DNA from: Paenibacillus sp. G2S3
GTDB lineage: Bacteria; Bacillota; Bacilli; Paenibacillales; Paenibacillaceae
Direction of reading: 5' to 3'
DNA: 64,000 nucleotides
Assembly: GCF_030123105.1 (NCBI RefSeq)
Contig: NZ_CP126095.1
Location: 5,456,001 to 5,520,000 of the forward strand
Below are positions 18,619 through 27,382 of this stretch, piece by piece. The notes under the pieces are model-generated. The model searched no databases. It saw only the letters and a list, made by a program, of their open reading frames with translations, and was not told where the DNA came from. Made by a program: the position numbers and the translations under genes. The stretch's first letter is position 1, and each line of letters opens with the position of its first letter.

Positions 18619-19388
18619 ATCTCCTGCATTACCTTTCTGATTCGCTTAGTCTGTTCGAAGAAATCTACACTGTCCCGCTTATCTTCATGCTTCATATGAA
18701 ACACCAAATGATTATCAATCATTTCAGGTGCAGCTTCTTTGTTGGACGGCATGACGATAATCTTTTGTCCCAGCAGAATCGCTTCTTCCACATCATGAGT
18801 CACAAATAATGTAGTCGTCGGGTGAGCCAGCCAGTTCTCTAAAAAGAGAACCTGCAGCGTTTCCCTAGTAATCGCATCCAGTGCGGAGAAAGGCTCGTCC
18901 AGCAGTAAAATGGTAGGCAAAATAGCGAATGCTCTGGCGATTGCCACTCTTTGTTGCTGTCCCCCACTGAGAGATAGAGGATAACGGTCAGCTAAATCAG
19001 AGATTCCCATCGATGACAGCCACTGTTTAATCTGGTTCTCCCGTTCTTGCTTGGAATAGCTCGCATTATGCGAGATCTTCATCGCAATCTGAATATTATC
19101 ATGTACAGTCTTCCATGGGAGAAGGCCATAGTTTTGCGGCACCAGACCGATCAGAGTTTCTTTATCATGCACGGATTTTTCATTAAAAAAAATTTGCCCC
19201 ATATAGCTTGGCAGCAAGCCCGCAATCGCCCGTAATAAAGTAGATTTCCCGCTGCCAGAGGGTCCGATGATCGTGTAAATCCCATGCTCCGGCAAAGATA
19301 GATCCATCTGTCCTAAGGCCAGTTGACCTGTCTTATACTCTACTTTAAGGTCCTTAATGACGAGTCCTTTATTTCTTGAATTGGACAT
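18612..19388 (-). CDS. ABC transporter ATP-binding protein (SsuB/TauB-type)
   Basis: Complete nucleotide-binding domain: Walker A GPSGSGKST (about residue 38-46), Q-loop QNYGLLPW, signature LSGGQQQR, Walker B ILLLDEPFSALD and the switch histidine in LFVTHDVEEA. It energises the adjacent permease. Its ATG lies inside the last codons of the binding-protein gene (20-base overlap), indicating coupled translation. Confidence 0.93.
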   Translation of the reverse strand: MSNSRNKGLVIKDLKVEYKTGQLALGQMDLSLPEHGIYTIIGPSGSGKSTLLRAIAGLLPSYMGQIFFNEKSVHDKETLIGLVPQNYGLLPWKTVHDNIQIAMKISHNASYSKQERENQIKQWLSSMGISDLADRYPLSLSGGQQQRVAIARAFAILPTILLLDEPFSALDAITRETLQVLFLENWLAHPTTTLFVTHDVEEAILLGQKIIVMPSNKEAAPEMIDNHLVFHMKHEDKRDSVDFFEQTKRIRKVMQEIW

Positions 19389-20361
19389 CAGAAATCACAT
19401 CTTCAGCCGAGATATTTTTGCTAAGCAAACCTTTTTCCCGAGCCCAGGCAAATGCGGCTTCTACTTCTTTCACATCCACTTGATTGGCAGGGACATAATC
19501 AGGCACCTTGATCTCATCTTTCAACGTTTCTGGATAACCAACTTCCTTGATCACAAGATCGATATATTCAGATTGATCATGAGATTTCATATACGCTACA
19601 GCCTCGTCATAAGCAGCATACATATTGCGAATCGCATCTGCCTTAGCATCAATAGCCGTTTGTGGGAAAGCCAATACAAATGGATTCACGCCCGCTGTAT
19701 GCGTGGAGCTAAGCACGCGCAAGCCTGAAGCTTTACCCATAGTTACAAATGGTTCAGGCAAAATAGCTGCATCCGCCTTATTGTTCTTAAGCAATTCTAA
19801 ACGGGTAGGGATTTGCGGAACCTCAGTTACCGTAATATCATCTTCCGTTAAACCCGCTTGTTTCAGCATCATCGCCACAGTATATTGTGTGGAAGTGTTT
19901 TTGGACAAAATCACGGTTTTGCCTTTCAGATCCTTCACATCTTGGATGGCATCATTCCCAGTCAATAAATCGAATTCACCAAAAGTTGTGCTAGTGATCT
20001 TCACATCCAGCCCGGCTTCATTGTAGATAGAAATCGCAACCAAATCAGCACTGATCCCCTCTAACTTACCTGCTTGAAAAGCGACATCACGGTCTTTTGC
20101 ACTCTTGAACGTTTGAATATCTAGGTTCACTCCATGTTTCTTATCAAAACCTTGCTCATGAGCAATTACAAAAGGAATCGCATCAATCGAAGGCAGTAAG
20201 CCAAGCGACAATGTAACAGCTTCTTTTGAGACCTCTGCTGCGTTACCCTCTGTCGATGCTGTATTCGTGTTATTCTTTGAACCGCAACCTACTGCAAGTA
20301 CAGCGATGACAACGACCATCATCGACAACATCAACATTCTTTTTAATGCTTTTTTCTTCAT
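19369..20361 (-). CDS. ABC transporter substrate-binding lipoprotein (NMT1/SsuA-like)
   Basis: 330 residues with a lipobox VGCGS (cysteine near 26). An NMT1/THI5-like fold follows: LSLGLLPSIDAIPFVIAHEQGF, KLEGISADLVAI, LKGKTVILSKNTSTQYTVAMMLKQAG and DAAILPEPFVTMG. It is the first gene of a three-gene importer. The leader (20362-20547) contains no TPP or SAM riboswitch that I can recognise, so I do not assign thiamine or methionine uptake. Confidence 0.88.
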   Translation of the reverse strand: MKKKALKRMLMLSMMVVVIAVLAVGCGSKNNTNTASTEGNAAEVSKEAVTLSLGLLPSIDAIPFVIAHEQGFDKKHGVNLDIQTFKSAKDRDVAFQAGKLEGISADLVAISIYNEAGLDVKITSTTFGEFDLLTGNDAIQDVKDLKGKTVILSKNTSTQYTVAMMLKQAGLTEDDITVTEVPQIPTRLELLKNNKADAAILPEPFVTMGKASGLRVLSSTHTAGVNPFVLAFPQTAIDAKADAIRNMYAAYDEAVAYMKSHDQSEYIDLVIKEVGYPETLKDEIKVPDYVPANQVDVKEVEAAFAWAREKGLLSKNISAEDVISDVQFKK

Positions 20362-20547
20362 AAAACTCTCCTACCTCCATTAATCTTTCTATAGTGGACA
20401 TGCCCCTATTCTTTGCAATCTGCAAAAGAGCATGCAAAAAGCCCTTAAGCTGTTCCATGACGCTTCAGGTATTGTAATTTTACATCAGTCATCACATCTT
20501 GTATATTCATAAATTTAAATAGTTATATTTATCACATACTTAAGATG

Positions 20548-20604
20548 CAAAAAATCCGAACCATCCTGCAAGGAATCTCCCCTGCAAATTGCTCCGGATT
20601 TTCG
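20548..20604 (-). terminator. Terminator of the dga-type operon
   Basis: On the minus strand AAAATCCG and CGGATTTTTT close a long interrupted hairpin just after the GntR stop codon, ending in a T-run. It separates this operon from the SsuABC-type operon downstream. Confidence 0.75.
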
Positions 20605-20608
20605 CTAA

Positions 20609-21331
20609 CTACACCTCATAGTTCACTACATAATTCTGCAGCTCTGTATTGTAAAAGCCTACACTATACTCAGTTACCTTGCCCAGCTCATCATATGAAT
20701 AACGAGTTCGCTTCAGCAAGGGACGCTTCTTATCAAGGAGCAATGTCTCCTCTACATCAGGCGGAGGAACGGCAACGGAAAATTCATCACGCAGTTTCTC
20801 TAAGGAAACGCTCCGCTCTTCAAGCAGTTCATACAAGGACTGGGCATTTAAGTCTAGTAGATCCAAATCATCCACACCATTTACTAAATAATGCGTGTAA
20901 TGAACGTATGGAATATCACCCAGACTATATATACGTTCCAAGCGTATACAACGTTCGCCGAATAAACGATAGGCTTCACTTTCGACTTCATTATATACTC
21001 GCTCCGCCTTCAGCCATTGCTTCCGAATTTGGTGCCCTTCATCCACTAGAATTTCCGTGAACTTTTTCCACTTGGACAGCTTAGATGATGAGGTATTACG
21101 GATCACCTTCGTCCCCTTGCCGCTTCCCTTCTCCAGAAATCCTTCTTGGACGAGCTCCTGAATGGCACCGCGCACAGTGATCTTGCTGACATTGAATTCC
21201 TGCTCTAGCTGAGGTTCAGAAGGAATATTCAATCCAATAGGATAGACTCCGTGTAGAATCCGATCCTTAATAATATTTGCGATTTGCATATATAAGGGCT
21301 TATCTTTTCGGGACAAACTCAAGAGGTTCAC
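20609..21331 (-). CDS. GntR/HutC family transcriptional regulator
   Basis: 240 residues: a winged helix-turn-helix (about 10-75, ILHGVYPIGLNIPSEPQLEQEFNVSKITVRGAIQELVQEGFL) and a UTRA ligand-binding domain (about 95-235, with YDELGKVTEYSVGFYN). UTRA domains usually bind phosphorylated sugars or related metabolites. The GTG start shares one base with the stop of the kinase gene. It is the last gene of the operon it most likely controls, probably through the paired palindromes upstream of the amidohydrolase gene. Confidence 0.9.
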   Translation of the reverse strand: MNLLSLSRKDKPLYMQIANIIKDRILHGVYPIGLNIPSEPQLEQEFNVSKITVRGAIQELVQEGFLEKGSGKGTKVIRNTSSSKLSKWKKFTEILVDEGHQIRKQWLKAERVYNEVESEAYRLFGERCIRLERIYSLGDIPYVHYTHYLVNGVDDLDLLDLNAQSLYELLEERSVSLEKLRDEFSVAVPPPDVEETLLLDKKRPLLKRTRYSYDELGKVTEYSVGFYNTELQNYVVNYEV

Positions 21332-22347
21332 TACCTTTCTACATCGCCTACGGATAGAGTCATAGCTCGAAGTACATCCGCTTCTAAAGCCATGGGAGTA
21401 TCACCCTCGACAGTATGGGCTAGCATACTAGCGGCAGCGGCAAACCGTACTGTCTGCTCAGGTGTAAATCCTGTTAGCTCGCCATGCACGATTCCGCTCG
21501 TAAAGGCATCTCCAGCCCCTATTCTATCATAGACGAGAAATCTCAGCGTATCCGAAAAGAAGAAGCTCTGATTCTTATAAAGAAACCCCCGCAGTGAATG
21601 TGTGTTGTCGCCATGAATACTGCGATGGGTGCCGGCGATCACTGAGATATCGAACTGCCTCGCAACTGCTGGAATAAGTTCGATCAGCTGCTCTTCACGT
21701 TCAGCTTGTTCAGTGCTGATCCCCAAGATAAAAATTGCATCCTTCTCATTCATCATTACGATATCGGCCAGCTGCAGCATCTCCTCGTAATGCGGCTTCG
21801 CTTGTGAATAGCCTTCCGGTCCCCACAAGGACGGACGATAGTTGCAATCAAAGATCACAGTCCCACCCTGCTGCTTGACAGCTCTAGCCAAGGATTTCAT
21901 ATGATGACGTACACTATCGTTCATAGCCAGCGTAATGCCGCAGAAATGGATCACATCCAGGCTTCGCGCAATCTCTTCATAATTATAAGTTTCCTCAGGA
22001 GCCGTATTGAAGCTACTCTCCAGACGATTGCTGTAAGTTACCTTGCTTGGACGTGCACCGAATCCGTTCTCCAAGAAATACAAGCCTAGATATTCTCCTC
22101 CTCGTATAACGAGCCTAGAAGAAATCCCCAGCTTTCGCAAATACGCCGCGGCCGCCTCTCCCAAAGAAGTATTCGGCAATCGTGAAATCAAAGCACCTTC
22201 ATGCCCGAAGCGTGCCAGTGCAGAGCTGACATTAACCCCGGTGCCTGAGAATGAATAATTCAAGGTGTTTCCCTGTGATAGCAGCTGAACTCCCGGCACC
22301 TGCAGACGCATCATTACTTCTCCGAATGCCCCGATTCGTTTAGGCAT
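21331..22347 (-). CDS. kdgK: PfkB family sugar kinase (2-dehydro-3-deoxygluconokinase-like)
   Basis: 338 residues with the PfkB signature motifs: an N-terminal GEVMMRLQ, TGVNVSSALARFGHEGALISRLP, VIFDCNYRPSLW and the catalytic DRIGAGDAFTSGIVHG near the C-terminus. FDCNYRP is typical of KDG kinases. The start overlaps the aldolase gene by eight bases. It would supply 2-keto-3-deoxy-6-phosphogluconate to the DgaF aldolase. Another sugar acid as substrate cannot be excluded. Confidence 0.82.
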   Translation of the reverse strand: MPKRIGAFGEVMMRLQVPGVQLLSQGNTLNYSFSGTGVNVSSALARFGHEGALISRLPNTSLGEAAAAYLRKLGISSRLVIRGGEYLGLYFLENGFGARPSKVTYSNRLESSFNTAPEETYNYEEIARSLDVIHFCGITLAMNDSVRHHMKSLARAVKQQGGTVIFDCNYRPSLWGPEGYSQAKPHYEEMLQLADIVMMNEKDAIFILGISTEQAEREEQLIELIPAVARQFDISVIAGTHRSIHGDNTHSLRGFLYKNQSFFFSDTLRFLVYDRIGAGDAFTSGIVHGELTGFTPEQTVRFAAAASMLAHTVEGDTPMALEADVLRAMTLSVGDVER

Positions 22348-23095
22348 ATTTATCGGTCAGCCGCTTCATAATTCCAAGCAAATCACGCACATCCTGAACC
22401 TTTGTCTGTCCCGATTCTTGGTCGATAATGGATGAGTAGACATGCGGAATCACTTGTGGCACCCCTGCTTCAAGAGCAATCTCCAGAATAGCCTCGAAAT
22501 TGTCCATATCAATTCCACCAGTTGGTTCGAGTGCAAACCCTGCCTCAGCACAGGCCTTCGCTACAGAACGGTATTCCTCTTCACGGCTTAATCCCTGCAT
22601 GGGGAAGTACTTCAGTGCATTACCACCCATATCCCGAACAAGCGCAATTGCTGATGCTACAGGTACAATCGCTGCTTCACTCTCCGCAGCGCTGAAGAGT
22701 CCTGTTGAAATATTCACATAACCCGCGCGACCAGAAGGAGCGACCATGCTGTTGATCCAGCTGTCTTTCCCACCCAGATTAGCGCGTGTAGCTCCGACAA
22801 CAGGGAACGCCTGGTTAATATGACTACCCGGATAATGCTTAGCAATCTCAGCCACAATTACCGCTTGGCGATTATCCCCTGCACCTAAACCAATCGATAC
22901 AGCGTCTTCTATTTCTTGACCATATTGCTTCATGGCGGTTACGGCTTCTTCTACCGTCTTATAGTCCTTAGAGAGCACACCGACCAGTACATAACCTTCC
23001 GCAGCGGCATAAATCTCTTTAGCATTAGCGATATCTTTAGCGAGTACATTTAATGCGGTACGGCCCTTATAAAAACGTTGTGATATTGTTGTCAT
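22340..23095 (-). CDS. dgaF: 2-dehydro-3-deoxy-phosphogluconate aldolase, DgaF family
   Basis: 251 residues of the EF_0839/DgaF-type KDGP aldolase family: LNVLAKDIANAKEIYAAAEGYVLVGVLSK, SIGLGAGDNRQ, INQAFPVVGATRANLGG and EPTGGIDMDNFEAILEIALEAGVPQVIPHVYSSIID. It cleaves 2-keto-3-deoxy-6-phosphogluconate to pyruvate and glyceraldehyde 3-phosphate. It starts one base after the DgaE stop. The family is distinct from the ordinary Eda aldolase. Confidence 0.87.
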   Translation of the reverse strand: MTTISQRFYKGRTALNVLAKDIANAKEIYAAAEGYVLVGVLSKDYKTVEEAVTAMKQYGQEIEDAVSIGLGAGDNRQAVIVAEIAKHYPGSHINQAFPVVGATRANLGGKDSWINSMVAPSGRAGYVNISTGLFSAAESEAAIVPVASAIALVRDMGGNALKYFPMQGLSREEEYRSVAKACAEAGFALEPTGGIDMDNFEAILEIALEAGVPQVIPHVYSSIIDQESGQTKVQDVRDLLGIMKRLTDKYA

Positions 23096-23096
23096 C

Positions 23097-24200
23097 TTAT
23101 TGTCCCCCTATCAATTTATGAATGCTGTCTACGATCACGAGCAGATCATCCCCAAGAAGCGGTCGTGGATCAATATCGAAATATCCTTGCTTCACTCCAT
23201 AATCGCGGGTGTAGATCGCAATCTCGCCCTTCTGCAACCCCTCTACCAATTCCTTCGCCGTAATTCCGGTCTGTTGTGGATCAACCTGAACCCGGCCGCG
23301 ATAGATGGCACGGCCCGCCTCGTCCTGCACAATGGTTATACGAATTCCCGGAAGTTCATTCAACACCATCAATCCCTGCAAAGACGCTTTCTCGGTGTCA
23401 CTCTTCTCTTCCTTGACCATGTATTCCTCTAGTGCTTGCAGCAGACCAAAGGAAGTTTCTTTACCAACCTTCATACTGCGTCCTATTCCATACAATTGGA
23501 CCTTAACCCATTCCACATAATTACGTTTGCCGGCGATAATACCGGATGTAGGCCCTTCAATAGCTTTAGAACCACTATAAATTGCCAGGTCAGAGTATTT
23601 CACATATTTACAGAGGTCTTCTTCCGCTGCGGCATCTACGATTAGTGGAATGCCCCTACGTTTTGCGATCTCCCATGCTTCTTCGACGGATAACATATTC
23701 TTCTGCACCGCATGGTGGGACTTCACGTATAGAATGGCAGCCGTCTGCTCACAAATGGCATCCTCTATATGCTCGGCCCGGCCTTCATTCGCATAACCGA
23801 CCTCAATTAGCTTCCCACCGCCTAGATAGACCATCGTTTCTACAGGAGCTCCGTACTGTACATTATGCCCCTTCAGAATGATGATTTCATTGCGTGGAAT
23901 GGCTTCTTGGTGCAAACGTTCACTGCGGCGCCGATTGCCTTGGGTCACTAGCGCCGCAACGGACAATGCAATACCGCTGGAGGCTGAGTTAACGATAAGC
24001 GCTGCTTCAGCACCGAGAATTCGTGCCGTGTAGTCCCCGGCTTTATCGACTAAATCTGCTATTTCTACATAACTCTGTCCACCTTGCTTCATCGCCTCCA
24101 TCACTGTATCAGACGGAGCCGACACCCCCAGAATGCTCATTCTACCGCTTGCATTAATAACGCGTTTAAGCCCGTATTTCGCATTTAATGAATTCCCCAC
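23097..24200 (-). CDS. dgaE: DgaE-type PLP-dependent ammonia lyase
   Basis: Member of the SelA-like PLP enzymes; the probable PLP lysine lies in YSGSKAIEGPTSG. In Salmonella, DgaE converts D-glucosaminate 6-phosphate to 2-keto-3-deoxy-6-phosphogluconate and ammonia. I moved the start to GTG (MGNSLNAKYGLKRVINASG), nine bases after AAAGGAG; this also shortens the overlap with the amidohydrolase gene. It sits between the amidohydrolase and DgaF, as in the enterococcal EF_0837-0839 group. Confidence 0.85.
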   Translation of the reverse strand: MGNSLNAKYGLKRVINASGRMSILGVSAPSDTVMEAMKQGGQSYVEIADLVDKAGDYTARILGAEAALIVNSASSGIALSVAALVTQGNRRRSERLHQEAIPRNEIIILKGHNVQYGAPVETMVYLGGGKLIEVGYANEGRAEHIEDAICEQTAAILYVKSHHAVQKNMLSVEEAWEIAKRRGIPLIVDAAAEEDLCKYVKYSDLAIYSGSKAIEGPTSGIIAGKRNYVEWVKVQLYGIGRSMKVGKETSFGLLQALEEYMVKEEKSDTEKASLQGLMVLNELPGIRITIVQDEAGRAIYRGRVQVDPQQTGITAKELVEGLQKGEIAIYTRDYGVKQGYFDIDPRPLLGDDLLVIVDSIHKLIGGQ

Positions 24201-25278
24201 CCAGAACCACTCCTTTTGCATGAATTACTTTATCCGTCACTCTTTCTTCCCCTTCAGAATCAATCAACACAGTAGGTTCATGTTGCACGGTGAACAGGGT
24301 CAGGTTAGCAGAATCACCCACCTGAATTCGGCCTAGCTCCGGCCTGCCCAGCCATTCTGCCGCATTGTAAGTAATCGCTGCCATAATCTCATCCAGAGCA
24401 TAGCCCAAACATAGAAACTTGGAAAGTACATTAGACATGCTAAAGACAGGTCCCTTCATTCGGTTCACTCGATAGATATCTGTGCTAATCGTATTCAGTC
24501 CAATACCATTACGTTTAGCAGCCTCAGCTACCTTAAAAGAGAAGCTTGCTGTTCCATGTCCCACATCCAGATGAACTCCCCGTTCAATAGCCTCAGTCAG
24601 TACCTGAAGCGGCTGGCCATCCGCAGCGAACAAATTATTCTCTTTTCCGTTGAGATAATGAGTCACGATATCCTTACGCTGCAAAAGAGGCATAACCTCT
24701 TCGATATCTGGCGGTGCTGAACCGATATGTACCATTAACGGCAGCCCCGTCTCCATTGAAAGGCTTCGTGCAATATGCAGCGGCTCAATCCCGCTCGCGC
24801 CAACAACGCTCTTGCTGATCCTAGCCTTTAATCCCACGATTATCTCCCCGTAGGTTCGTACGGATTGCAGGATCTTCTCCTTATCAATCCATTCCAAGTT
24901 GGATAATTCGTCAATTCTTAGCAGTCCGATCCGCGAGATATTTAAGAAAGCCAGCACATTCGTCTTAGCCTGAGACGCATCCCGGGCCAGATCACCTATC
25001 CGATCCGCCCCGCAGCTACCAGCATCGACTAGGGTGGTCACCCCTTGCCGGACACCGATCTCATCGATCTCGTCACCATATGGATCAAATTCGCGAAAGG
25101 CATGCACATGCATATCGATCCAGCCACTGGATACGTACGCGCCTGAACCTTCCCACTCCCGCCCCCCATGCGCCTCACCTGCCGGGGTGATCTCTGCGAT
25201 CTTGCCATTTTCGATTACAATGTCGATCTCTTCTCCGCTTACTCGTTTCACCTGACGGAGCACGTATCTTTCATCCAT
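24166..25278 (-). CDS. Amidohydrolase/deacetylase family metallohydrolase (EF_0837/AHA_3915 type)
   Basis: 370 residues of the amidohydrolase superfamily: DMHVHAF (metal HxH), a likely carboxylated lysine in VGLKARISKS, LMVHIGSAP, DVGHGTASFSF and an aspartate in TISTDIYRVN. I chose the ATG after AAGGTGAG rather than the GTG nine bases earlier. It is first in the operon with DgaE and DgaF. The substrate is not established for the family; deacylation of an N-acyl amino sugar acid feeding DgaE is plausible inference. Confidence 0.85.
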   Translation of the reverse strand: MDERYVLRQVKRVSGEEIDIVIENGKIAEITPAGEAHGGREWEGSGAYVSSGWIDMHVHAFREFDPYGDEIDEIGVRQGVTTLVDAGSCGADRIGDLARDASQAKTNVLAFLNISRIGLLRIDELSNLEWIDKEKILQSVRTYGEIIVGLKARISKSVVGASGIEPLHIARSLSMETGLPLMVHIGSAPPDIEEVMPLLQRKDIVTHYLNGKENNLFAADGQPLQVLTEAIERGVHLDVGHGTASFSFKVAEAAKRNGIGLNTISTDIYRVNRMKGPVFSMSNVLSKFLCLGYALDEIMAAITYNAAEWLGRPELGRIQVGDSANLTLFTVQHEPTVLIDSEGEERVTDKVIHAKGVVLGGEFIKCEIRA

Positions 25279-25299
25279 TGTTCTCACCTTTTTCCATAT

Positions 25300-25360
25300 A
25301 ACATTATAATGTTTAAAATAACACGAATAGCGCGTTAAGTAAATATAACGTTATAATGTT
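25300..25360. promoter_or_regulatory. Paired palindromic operators upstream of the dga-type operon
   Basis: A perfect 14-bp palindrome AACATTATAATGTT (25300-25313) and a copy with one changed base AACGTTATAATGTT (25347-25360) lie 47 bp apart centre to centre, each preceded by ATAT or ATA. Both contain TATAAT, so bound repressor would block the promoter. They are the natural candidates for GntR-protein sites; similar AT-rich palindromes are common for HutC-type regulators. Confidence 0.65.
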
Positions 25361-25432
25361 TGTACGTAAAATTAGACGTGGTTGTCACAAAATTAGTGAA
25401 ACCTGATTATCGGACGGATTCTTTGTAGAGAG

Positions 25433-25622
25433 TAATTAGGGAAAATCCCCCTGATTATAGCCGATAATTGCTTTTAATGAATAGAATTAGGGAATTCCTC
25501 CCTAAAAATCGTGGTAATATCTATATTCACCAACGAATCAGTTGAATTAGAGGGAGATTTTCCCTAATTATTAGTCAAATAAGCAAAAATCGCAGAATTT
25601 TACGGAGATTTTCCCTAATTAT
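25433..25622. repeat. Cluster of short degenerate TTAGGGAAAATCTCCCT-like repeats
   Basis: At least four variants occur in this non-coding gap: AATTAGGGAAAATCCCCCT (25434), AATTAGGGAATTCCTCCCTAA (25485), AGGGAGATTTTCCCTAATTA (25550) and CGGAGATTTTCCCTAATTA (25603). The first two are in one orientation, the last two inverted. No gene is visible from 25361 to 25720 apart from these. Confidence 0.55.
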
Positions 25623-25721
25623 CTATCAGAGCTTCCGTTTCACTTCTTCAGTAGTGCTAGAAGTCGATTTGGCTTTTACCTGCCCATAATCTACAGAAGC
25701 AAGCTGCAAATGACCGAAACG

Positions 25722-25763
25722 CAAAGCAGCGATCCTCCAATAAAAAGGAGAATCGCTGCTTTC
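25722..25763. terminator. Bidirectional hairpin terminator after the YhcH gene
   Basis: AAAGCAGCGATCCTCC pairs with GGAGAATCGCTGCTTT around a short A-rich loop. It lies 50 bases beyond the YhcH stop. T-richness after the stem is modest, so efficiency is uncertain. Confidence 0.65.
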
Positions 25764-25815
25764 TTGACTTTTACCGTTCAGAATATCGAATGTGTCTGTC
25801 ACTCTTGTACAAAAT

Positions 25816-26289
25816 CTATGAACTTAATAACCCTACATGTATCTTAATAACAGCCTTCTTAATCTTCATGCCCGGTTGACCCATACCAGGTCTGTGTACA
25901 TCATGCGGGAAAAAGACAGCGAACATCCCCGGCTTCAAAGTTAACAAAATTTCATCGGATGACGGAGGATAGAGCGCATAATCTGCTTCGGCATCGTAAG
26001 GCTTAGTAGCCTCGATCCCTTCTTGCAGAGGGGACCAACCGATCGTTTCTTCACCTTCAATCAGATAATGCACATCAATATAAGCCTCATGCTTTTCAGC
26101 AACCTGTTCCTCTAGCGACTTCGCCTCAAGCGCCATAACCGAAACGTATATCTCGTTACCGCGAATCTCGATTCGCCCGAGATCAGGTTCGTGCTGTAAG
26201 ATGACTTTTAATTCCTCAATAGCCTCTGCAATGACTGAATTCTCATATCTGCTATGCTCTTCCCAAGATGACAATGAACCTAAGATCAT
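25816..26289 (-). CDS. YhcH/YjgK/YiaL family protein
   Basis: 157 residues of the DUF386 cupin-like family: VSVMALEAKSLEEQVAEKHEAYIDVHYLIEGEETIGW and FAVFFPHDVHRPGMG with metal-binding histidines. In Enterobacteria YhcH belongs to the nan regulon and is thought to act on sialic acid anomers or related sugars. Its place at the distal end of the sialic acid operon agrees. A 167-bp inverted-repeat element separates it from the RpiR gene. Confidence 0.87.
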   Translation of the reverse strand: MILGSLSSWEEHSRYENSVIAEAIEELKVILQHEPDLGRIEIRGNEIYVSVMALEAKSLEEQVAEKHEAYIDVHYLIEGEETIGWSPLQEGIEATKPYDAEADYALYPPSSDEILLTLKPGMFAVFFPHDVHRPGMGQPGMKIKKAVIKIHVGLLSS

Positions 26290-26331
26290 ATTGTCTCATT
26301 CTCCTCACATCTCAATTATCTTACAGAGGTT

Positions 26332-26498
26332 GTTCAAAAAGTCCGCTTTTGATCATGAAGTAGCCCAAGAAGCTTACTCGACATCGAATATTGAATTCAG
26401 GCGAAACTTCCGGTGCTCACGTAGCTTCCACTACGCCCCGCTCCTCAGTTTCTACCTTCATCCAATCTTCTCGGTGCTGAAAACCATACTTTTTGAAC
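26332..26498. repeat. Non-coding element with 11-bp terminal inverted repeats
   Basis: GTTCAAAAAGT at the left end is exactly inverted at the right end (ACTTTTTGAAC). The 167-bp interior has no plausible gene. It fills almost the whole gap between the RpiR gene and YhcH. It looks like one copy of a small interspersed element of the MITE or intergenic-repeat kind; I recall similar sequences in Paenibacillus but cannot verify that here. Confidence 0.6.
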
Positions 26499-26504
26499 TC
26501 GCAC

Positions 26505-27359
26505 TTATAGGAGCTTCTCACTAACTGCCGCAGCTGTTGTTTCTTTATTAATAATGGACTGCTCACTAGTCCTCTTGAAATATTCTACATATAAAATATC
26601 CAGCAGATAGAGCTGTGAGATCTTAGCAGATAATGAACCGCCCTGCAGAGGACCCTCATTAGCACCACATAGCAAGGTAAGATCCGAATACGACGTTAAA
26701 GGTGACTTTTCAAATCTCGTAATAGACACCACCTTAGCGCCTCGTTCCTTCGCCTTTCTTGCAACTTCGATACTATCTTTAGTTGAGCCGGAATAAGAAA
26801 TGATTACAGCGACATCTCGGTTAGACATCAGCGCTGCAGACATCATCTGAAGATGTGAATCCATCAAACATTCCGTTTTGTTCGTAATGCGCATAAATTT
26901 AATTTTGGCTTCCATCGCCGTGATTAGAGAAGAGCCCACGCCGAAGAATGATACACGTTCCGCGTTAATCATATAATCAATGGCTTCATTGATCTTCTGT
27001 ATATCAATTAAATTATAGGTCTCGTTCAGTGCACTTACATTTGTGGTCAGCACTTTGGAAGCCACGGCTTCAGTAGTGTCGTCCATTAGAATTTGATCCG
27101 TAAGCTGCGGGATCTCATTCTCCACAGTGATACTATGAGCGAGTGCAATCTTGAATTCTTGATACCCTTTATAACTTAAAGATTTGCAAAATCGAAAAAT
27201 ACTTGATTCACCTACATCGCACGCATCTGCAAGATCAGTAATCGACATATAGACAACACTTCTCGTGTTCTCCAGGACGTAGTCCGCTACCTTCTTCTCC
27301 GTATTCGTCAAATTGTTGTACTTGGAATGAATAGAAGAAAAAATACTGATTGTTCGCAA
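26505..27359 (-). CDS. MurR/RpiR family transcriptional regulator
   Basis: 284 residues: an N-terminal HTH_6 domain (about 1-77, LTNTEKKVADYVLENTRSVVYMSITDLADACDVGESSIFRFCKSLSYKGYQEFK) and a SIS sugar-phosphate-binding domain (about 120-260, SFFGVGSSLIT, VIISYSGSTKDSIEVARKAKERGAKVVSIT). RpiR proteins control nan genes in several bacteria, sensing amino sugar phosphates. It starts at TTG after GGAGGGG, following the ROK kinase. Confidence 0.9.
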   Translation of the reverse strand: MRTISIFSSIHSKYNNLTNTEKKVADYVLENTRSVVYMSITDLADACDVGESSIFRFCKSLSYKGYQEFKIALAHSITVENEIPQLTDQILMDDTTEAVASKVLTTNVSALNETYNLIDIQKINEAIDYMINAERVSFFGVGSSLITAMEAKIKFMRITNKTECLMDSHLQMMSAALMSNRDVAVIISYSGSTKDSIEVARKAKERGAKVVSITRFEKSPLTSYSDLTLLCGANEGPLQGGSLSAKISQLYLLDILYVEYFKRTSEQSIINKETTAAAVSEKLL

Positions 27360-27382
27360 ATAAGCCCCTCCTTTACAATGAT

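Noticed and set aside
17857..20361. Assigning sulfonate, taurine or thiamine precursor transport
   Set aside because: The family covers many substrates, and neither neighbours nor leader give a clue.
20362..20547. Riboswitch (TPP, SAM or similar) before the SsuA-like gene
   Set aside because: I looked for conserved core motifs and found none; a covariance search would be needed to change this view.
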